Source of the DNA: Alkalimarinus alittae
Lineage (GTDB): Bacteria > Pseudomonadota > Gammaproteobacteria > Pseudomonadales > Oleiphilaceae
Length of the DNA: 64,000 nucleotides
NCBI RefSeq assembly: GCF_026016465.1
Contig: NZ_CP100390.1
Span: 124,001-188,000 of the forward strand
Reading direction: 5' to 3'
Shown: positions 63,781 to 64,000 of the stretch, in pieces
Layout of the letters: every line of letters starts with the position of its first letter
Numbering within the stretch: position 1 is the stretch's first letter
Translations under genes and position numbers: made by a program
The notes under the pieces: model-generated
The model's input: the letters and a program-made list of their open reading frames with translations, nothing else
Databases searched by the model: none
What the model was told of the DNA's origin: nothing

Positions 63781-64000
63781 ATGAAAACGATAACAAAGCT
63801 AATCAGTGTGGTAATTTTTACCCTTGTGGCGTGGCAGGCGCAAGCGGCCGATAAAACCAATATATTATTTATTGTTTCTGATGATACCGGCTACGGTGAT
63901 CTTGGCCCTTATGGTGGTGGCGAAGGGCGCGGTATGCCAACACCGAGTATTGATCAGTTAGCCAATGAAGGCATGACGTTTTTCTCGTTCTATGCTCAAC
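63781..64000 (+). CDS. Sulfatase, N-terminal part (cut by window edge)
   Basis: The frame starts at ATG 63781, with AGGAGG upstream, and is open to the window end. It gives a signal peptide ending near residue 22 (WQAQAAD) and the type I sulfatase start TNILFIVSDDTGYGDLGPYG, with the metal-binding DD pair, then MPTPSIDQLANEGMTFFSFY. The formylglycine motif would lie just past the edge. It belongs to the arylsulfatase family but is not a close copy of the sulfatase at 28674-31118. Confidence 0.9.
   Translation, partial: MKTITKLISVVIFTLVAWQAQAADKTNILFIVSDDTGYGDLGPYGGGEGRGMPTPSIDQLANEGMTFFSFYAQ

Noticed and set aside
1-64000. CRISPR array, prophage, complete insertion sequence, rRNA or tRNA
   Set aside because: No regular spaced repeats, phage structural genes, transposase genes or RNA-gene signatures were seen.

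Overview
The window is chromosomal DNA from a Gram-negative, probably marine or halophilic gammaproteobacterium of the Pseudomonadales/Oceanospirillales type. This rests on a Pseudomonas-style alginate operon, an Mrp-type antiporter with a fused A/B subunit, two NhaD sodium/proton antiporters, porin and outer-membrane barrel genes, and moderate GC. I cannot name the genus. There is no rRNA, tRNA, CRISPR array, prophage or complete insertion sequence.

Layout. 1-2.5 kb: the end of an arsJ-type MFS exporter, an SMP-30/paraoxonase-like gene broken by one in-frame stop, and a thiamine-kinase-like gene. 2.6-6.0 kb: thiBPQ behind a TPP riboswitch whose P3 arm carries a small inverted-repeat element. 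6.2-9.9 kb: two divergent nhaD paralogues around a small unknown gene. 10-12.9 kb: a spermidine-synthase-like protein, a 2OG-Fe(II) oxygenase-like protein, small genes, and a candidate leftward sRNA. 12.9-16.3 kb: a chemoreceptor divergent from a porin and a half-size phosphate-binding-like protein. 16.4-22.2 kb: the mrpACDEFG operon. 22.4-27 kb: an MBL-fold hydrolase, ETF-ubiquinone oxidoreductase, and a compact MalT/LuxR regulator without the usual TPR region. 27.4-31.1 kb: an AraC regulator and a large sulfatase. 31-38.7 kb: housekeeping and transport genes (DUF2970, hemerythrin, ybaK, fklB, argP/argO, a TRIC-like channel, an EamA exporter, a SutA-like small protein, DUF2947). 38.9-56.5 kb: a complete leftward alginate operon, algD-alg8-alg44-algKE-algG-algI-algJ-algF-algX-algL-algA-manB. 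57.3-59.8 kb: a secreted PD40-propeller/FN3 protein divergent from it. 59.8-64 kb: an alpha/beta hydrolase and a Baeyer-Villiger-type monooxygenase, a second AraC regulator, and the start of a second sulfatase.

How the genes work together. ManB and AlgA supply GDP-mannose and AlgD oxidises it to GDP-mannuronate. Alg8 and the PilZ protein Alg44 polymerise it under likely c-di-GMP control. AlgG epimerises, AlgI/J/F/X acetylate, and AlgL trims. Export goes through one polypeptide that joins the AlgK TPR lipoprotein to the AlgE barrel. This natural AlgK-AlgE fusion, with the changed gene order and the built-in phosphomannomutase gene, is the most notable system here. The second notable object is the TPP riboswitch with a mobile-element-like insert in its variable arm. 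Sodium handling is prominent (two NhaD plus Mrp), as expected for a salt-adapted cell.
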